From: Clostridia bacterium
GTDB lineage: Bacteria; Bacillota; Clostridia; Lachnospirales; Lachnospiraceae
Reading direction: 5' to 3'
DNA: 64,000 nucleotides
Assembly: GCA_910575725.1 (NCBI GenBank)
Contig: CAJTFE010000021.1
Coordinates: forward strand, 1 to 64,000
Shown here: positions 61,108 to 64,000 of the stretch, piece by piece
How the letters are laid out: the number at the start of each line of letters is the position of its first letter
Numbering within the stretch: the first letter of the stretch is position 1
Notes under the pieces: generated by a model
Database searches by the model: none
The model's input: only the letters and a program-made list of their open reading frames with translations
Told to the model about the DNA's origin: nothing
Made by a program: the position numbers and the translations under genes

Positions 61108-61134
61108 GTTACTGTTCACTCCGCGGCCAGTAAC
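61108..61134. repeat. Short inverted-repeat element TTACTG-CAGTAA
   Basis: GTTACTG (61108-61114) and CAGTAAC (61128-61134) enclose TTCACTCCGCGGC. It matches 13984-14010 in arms and spacer length. It lies between the sortase and Sfp-type genes. Confidence 0.5.
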
Positions 61135-61162
61135 ACGCTTCGCAAAGCAGCGGCGTGTAAAC

Positions 61163-61759
61163 TCAAAGGAACACTTCCAGCGGCTCTTTCGCAAGATCGG
61201 CCTCTTCCGAGGAAACTGCCAGACTAAATACGGCATCCTTTAACTGGTAAAGCATATAATAATAAATCTTATCATTTTGCTTTTGACAGACTCTGCCGGT
61301 TCCTTTCTGGAGCTCCTCCATATAAAAAGCGTCCAGGGGAATTCCAAGCCCTGTTCCCTCTGCTTTCATAAAGCTTTCCTTCAATACCCATAAATCGTGA
61401 AACAGTCTTTCTTGTTCTGTTTCTTCGGTATTCATATAAAGCCTTTGTTCCTCCGGATGGAATTTTTTTATCACAAGCTCCCGCTTCCTCCGGCTCTTTC
61501 GGCATTCTATATCAATGCCCACTGGCTTTTCCCCTATGGCACAGGCTGCATATCTTCCACTGTGGGAAAGATTCATATAAATCCCGGGATATTCCGGAAG
61601 AAACGGCTTTCCCTTTTCGTCCTTCTGAAGCAGAATGGGGCTGCTGATAGACGGGTATTCTCTTTGAAGGGCTGTCTCAAAAAGCCTATGGGCCCATTCT
61701 GACTGTGCTTTTGGCTTGATCTCTTTCTCTGGTATTTCCGCCCAGTATACACGTACCAT
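61163..61759 (-). CDS. 4'-phosphopantetheinyl transferase, Sfp type
   Basis: Enzyme of 198 residues that loads the phosphopantetheine arm onto carrier proteins. Family signatures are KPFLPEYPGIYMNLSHSG, PVGIDIE with the magnesium-binding Asp and Glu (about 79-85), and LWVLKESFMKAEGTGL (about 123-138). Sfp-type enzymes usually serve peptide or polyketide synthases but can also activate fatty-acid ACP. No synthase is in the window. A small acidic protein gene lies 4 bases upstream. Confidence 0.92.
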   Translation of the reverse strand: MVRVYWAEIPEKEIKPKAQSEWAHRLFETALQREYPSISSPILLQKDEKGKPFLPEYPGIYMNLSHSGRYAACAIGEKPVGIDIECRKSRRKRELVIKKFHPEEQRLYMNTEETEQERLFHDLWVLKESFMKAEGTGLGIPLDAFYMEELQKGTGRVCQKQNDKIYYYMLYQLKDAVFSLAVSSEEADLAKEPLEVFL

Positions 61760-61763
61760 ATTC

Positions 61764-61961
61764 CTACCGCTTTTTCTGACTGTCCAGCAGTTCCACCAGA
61801 GCCTCCTCGCTGTCCGAGATCCAGACGTCCTCTTCCTCCTCGTTAAGCCCCAGATATTCTCTCAGCGTACACGGCTCATCGCTATTGCCCCATGCTTCTA
61901 CATAAGCATCAATCTCTTCAAAAGGGATCTCACCTGCCAGATACTTTTCTTTAAATTTCAT
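61764..61961 (-). CDS. Small acidic protein of unknown function
   Basis: Unrecognised protein of 65 residues. It is strongly acidic, with the run NEEEEDVWISDSEEAL and a KR end. It starts MKFKEKYLAGEIPFEEIDAYVEAWG, which looks helical. No signal peptide, membrane segment or cysteine pair is present. A GGGGAGG lies before the ATG and the stop is 4 bases from the Sfp-type gene, so it is translated with that enzyme. A regulatory or partner role for the transferase is possible. Confidence 0.7.
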   Translation of the reverse strand: MKFKEKYLAGEIPFEEIDAYVEAWGNSDEPCTLREYLGLNEEEEDVWISDSEEALVELLDSQKKR

Positions 61962-62086
61962 AAATGCCTCCCCAGCTTTTACTTTCTTCTCTACTATAGA
62001 CTATTTATAAGGCTTTCGCAAGCTGTTGTCCTCCTTTTTTTGCCCTGGAGACTTCGAAAAACGCAACAGTTCAGACGGGCTGCTGC

Positions 62087-62132
62087 AAAAAACAGCAGCC
62101 ATGGCTTATAAGGGCCGGGACTGCTGTTTTTT
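62087..62132. terminator. Bidirectional terminator after the ribbon-helix-helix gene
   Basis: AAAAAACAGCAG (62087-62098) pairs with CTGCTGTTTTTT (62121-62132). A competing smaller hairpin GGCTGCTG/CAGCAGCC (62078-62100) shares the left arm. T-runs lie on both strands. Confidence 0.75.
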
Positions 62133-62152
62133 ATTCTATATTCCTACTCTAT

Positions 62153-62356
62153 TTACTTTATATCAATATCCAGAGGCTTATCAAGCTCCTCTGACACATA
62201 TTTCCCATCCTTCTTCCTCTGACGTACACATTCGGAGAGAAGATATTCAATCTGCCCGTTCACCGAGCGGAAATCGTCTTCTGCCCAGGCAGCAATTTCA
62301 CCGTACAGCTTTGCAGAAAGGCGGAGGGGAATCTGTTTTTTCTGTGTATCCGCCAT
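62153..62356 (-). CDS. Arc-type ribbon-helix-helix protein
   Basis: Protein of 67 residues. KQIPLRLSAKLYGEIAAWAE gives the beta strand and first helix of the ribbon-helix-helix fold, and RSVNGQIEYLLSECVRQRKK the second helix (about 30-50). It may bind DNA as a dimer. Alternatively, its position 2 bases after the SPFH gene may reflect a membrane-scaffold partner role, as such pairs recur in Firmicutes. No operator could be assigned. Confidence 0.8.
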   Translation of the reverse strand: MADTQKKQIPLRLSAKLYGEIAAWAEDDFRSVNGQIEYLLSECVRQRKKDGKYVSEELDKPLDIDIK

Positions 62357-62358
62357 AA

Positions 62359-63387
62359 TTAATACAGGCTTCCGGAATTCACAACCGGCTGTGCGTCATG
62401 GTTTCCGCACAGGACTACCAGGAGATTGGATACCATTGCCGCCTTTCGTTCCTCATCCAGCTCCACCGTATGCTTCTCATTTAAACGCTCCAGGGCCATC
62501 TCTACCATGCCTACTGCTCCGTCCACAATCATCTTACGGGCATCTATAATGGCGGAAGCCTGCTGTCTCTGCAGCATAACGGCCGCAATCTCCGGCGCAT
62601 AGGCCAGATAAGTAATCCGTGCTTCCAGAATCTCAAGTCCGGAGTCTGCCACCTTCTGCTGTATCTCATTGCGGATGCGTGAGGCTACAACCTCACTGGA
62701 GCCCCTCAAGCTTCCTTCATCGGCAAAGCCGTCGCCGGTCGTGTCCACATTGGGCGCTACATCGTAAGGATAGATCCGTACAATATCCCTAAGGGCAGCA
62801 TCGCACTGGAGGGAAAGGTATTCTTTGTAATTGTCTACATTGAACACAGCCTTTGCCGTATCTACCACACGCCACATAACGGCAATGCCTATCTCCACCG
62901 GATTGCCCAGGCAGTCGTTGATCTTCTGGCGGCTGTTGTTCAAAGTCATAATCTTAAGGGAGATCTTTTTGCTTAAGGCGTCGCCGCTGATTGATGCCTG
63001 GCCGTAGGAAAACATCATAGGCTTTCCGCTGCCTCCGTCCACGTCTCCGCTCTGGTTCAGCCTTGTCTTGGCAGCCGGATTCACACTGCTGCAGAAAGGA
63101 TTCACATAGTAGAAGCCTTCTTTCTTCAGAGTCCCTACATAGTTTCCGAACAGGGTAAGAACCAGGGCTTCCTGAGGCTTCAAAACCTTAAGTCCCATAA
63201 AGGGGATCCAGCCTATGCCCATCCAGATAGAGCCTGCCACTGTCAGCAGCACCCCAGGCGCTCCCGCCCCTTCGTCCAGCAGATTAACTCCCAAAACAAA
63301 CACTCCGATTCCTGCAGCATACAGCAGAATAATCAGAAACAACATGGCAAAGCCGTTTTTCTTATGATTCAATATTTTTTCCTGCAT
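62359..63387 (-). CDS. SPFH/band-7 domain membrane protein
   Basis: Protein of 342 residues with two N-terminal membrane segments (about 13-35 and 43-63). The SPFH (stomatin/prohibitin/flotillin) domain follows (about 70-250), with [33 protein letters not shown] and [15 protein letters not shown] helical C-terminal part has [28 protein letters not shown], split here as [20 protein letters not shown]. Such proteins form membrane scaffolds. The ATG at 63387 follows GGAGGAC; the in-frame ATG at 63459 has no site. It is cotranscribed with the ribbon-helix-helix gene. Confidence 0.88.
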   Translation of the reverse strand: MQEKILNHKKNGFAMLFLIILLYAAGIGVFVLGVNLLDEGAGAPGVLLTVAGSIWMGIGWIPFMGLKVLKPQEALVLTLFGNYVGTLKKEGFYYVNPFCSSVNPAAKTRLNQSGDVDGGSGKPMMFSYGQASISGDALSKKISLKIMTLNNSRQKINDCLGNPVEIGIAVMWRVVDTAKAVFNVDNYKEYLSLQCDAALRDIVRIYPYDVAPNVDTTGDGFADEGSLRGSSEVVASRIRNEIQQKVADSGLEILEARITYLAYAPEIAAVMLQRQQASAIIDARKMIVDGAVGMVEMALERLNEKHTVELDEERKAAMVSNLLVVLCGNHDAQPVVNSGSLY

Positions 63388-63443
63388 AAAACCGTCCTCC
63401 GTTCTTATTGATACCAAAATCATATCATATAGATATTCTTTTG

Positions 63444-64000
63444 TCAACAGATATAACAACTTCCGGATCCGTAATTTGGGCAGTACACATAGATAAATCC
63501 ATACCGCTTCTTCATCTCTCCCGTGCCGGCGCTGGCCAGAAATACATGATGAAGAGCCTGATACCGGCGGTTCTTGTCATCATAAGGATTGTGGTAATCC
63601 TCTGTTCTCTCATCAAGTATTCCCAGAATATTCAGGTTCCCTTTAGGCATTGTGGCAAAATTAATCTCATTAAAGGTTTTGCATGCGGCATTCAAATAAC
63701 AGTTTTTATACAGAAACAGAGAAATTGGCACCGGGTTCAGACTCCGCCTTCTCTCCGGTTTCCGTATAGATTGCAGATTCCATCTTAATAGCATCCGCTG
63801 TTTCCTCTGCAGATATGCCGTTGTCTGCACCAGTCTGAACAGAATCAGTCTTTTCGTCCAATGCGGCCTTCCCGCTTTCGCTGATTCTGACAGTATCCGT
63901 ATCCCCATTCCGGCTTTCCGCTATCCTCTTTTCCATCTCCTCACGTTGTTCCCTGCGTTTTTGGATGGCATTTTCCTGTTCTGTCTTCGCTTTTTCTCTT
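63444..64000 (-). pseudogene. Partial gene with an apparent frameshift (5' end beyond window)
   Basis: The minus-strand frame entering from 64000 is open and charged (KTEQENAIQKRREQREE, then Glu/Ala/Thr-rich) down to a TAA at 63706. From about 63730 a different frame reads a well-formed sequence to 63444, including ACKTFNEINFATMPKGNLNI, DERTEDYHNPYDDKNRRYQA and the cysteine-rich end CPNYGSGSCYIC. That second frame has no convincing start codon or ribosome site, and its upstream part (Arg/Trp-rich) looks out of frame. One gene with a +1 shift near TTTCTGTATAAAAACTG is the simplest reading. No family was recognised. Confidence 0.5.

Noticed and set aside
1-64000. tRNA or rRNA genes, prophage, integrase or transposase genes
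   Set aside because: No cloverleaf with a GGTTCGA-type T-loop, no rRNA segment and no recombinase or DDE transposase motif was recognised on either strand.

Overview
The window reads as chromosome of a spore-forming, anaerobic Firmicute, most likely a gut Lachnospiraceae (class Clostridia). The evidence is gene content: SpoVT, SpoVG and a CwlD-like amidase for sporulation, the paired GlgC/GlgD ADP-glucose enzymes, a MecA adaptor, DUF951, a class B sortase, DHH-type GdpP next to L9 and DnaB, and a DnaD/DnaI pair. Base composition is close to 50% GC. No tRNA, rRNA, CRISPR array, prophage or transposase was recognised. Most genes lie on the minus strand in short operons with 1-4 bp overlaps.

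Layout. 0-3.5 kb: spoVT, a MarR regulator with a TauE-type exporter, and a DtxR-type metal regulator beside a DUF2325 protein with two matching palindromic operators. 3.5-13.9 kb: a divergent acetate-kinase paralogue, a GH25 lipoprotein, twin PrsA-like lipoproteins, mfd, pth and spoVG. 14-24 kb: glgCD, murC, a dense DnaA-box cluster in front of dnaD and dnaI-like genes with a long structured element between them, a PRPP synthetase, and a two-component system. 24-28 kb: an EIIC-like transporter next to a NiaR-type regulator, then a GT-C-like membrane protein.

28-39 kb is a sugar island: a GatY-type aldolase, a ribose-type ABC importer (binding protein, permease, ATPase), a PfkB kinase, a D-tagatose/D-psicose 3-epimerase family enzyme and a divergent LacI regulator, followed by an L-fucose-isomerase family protein and an AraC regulator. 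Together they can be drawn as a route from a rare hexose through ketose epimerisation and phosphorylation into glycolysis. The substrate is inferred, not shown.

39-58 kb: pyrimidine salvage with rpiB, cell-wall hydrolases, mecA, a small ferredoxin, an SGNH hydrolase, a second GT-C-like paralogue, the gdpP-rplI-dnaB operon, and an ascorbate-type PTS (EIIC, EIIB, no EIIA) with a SIS protein and a GntR regulator. 58-64 kb: rpsF-ssb-rpsR, DUF951, a sirtuin, sortase B, an Sfp-type transferase, a ribbon-helix-helix protein and an SPFH protein. The window ends in a gene whose reading frame appears broken.

Three intergenic copies of a large palindromic repeat (8.3, 22.1 and 50.3 kb) share a conserved core and are the clearest unexplained sequence element. 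The DnaA-box cluster and the structured dnaD-dnaI spacer are the other leading candidates for undescribed regulation.
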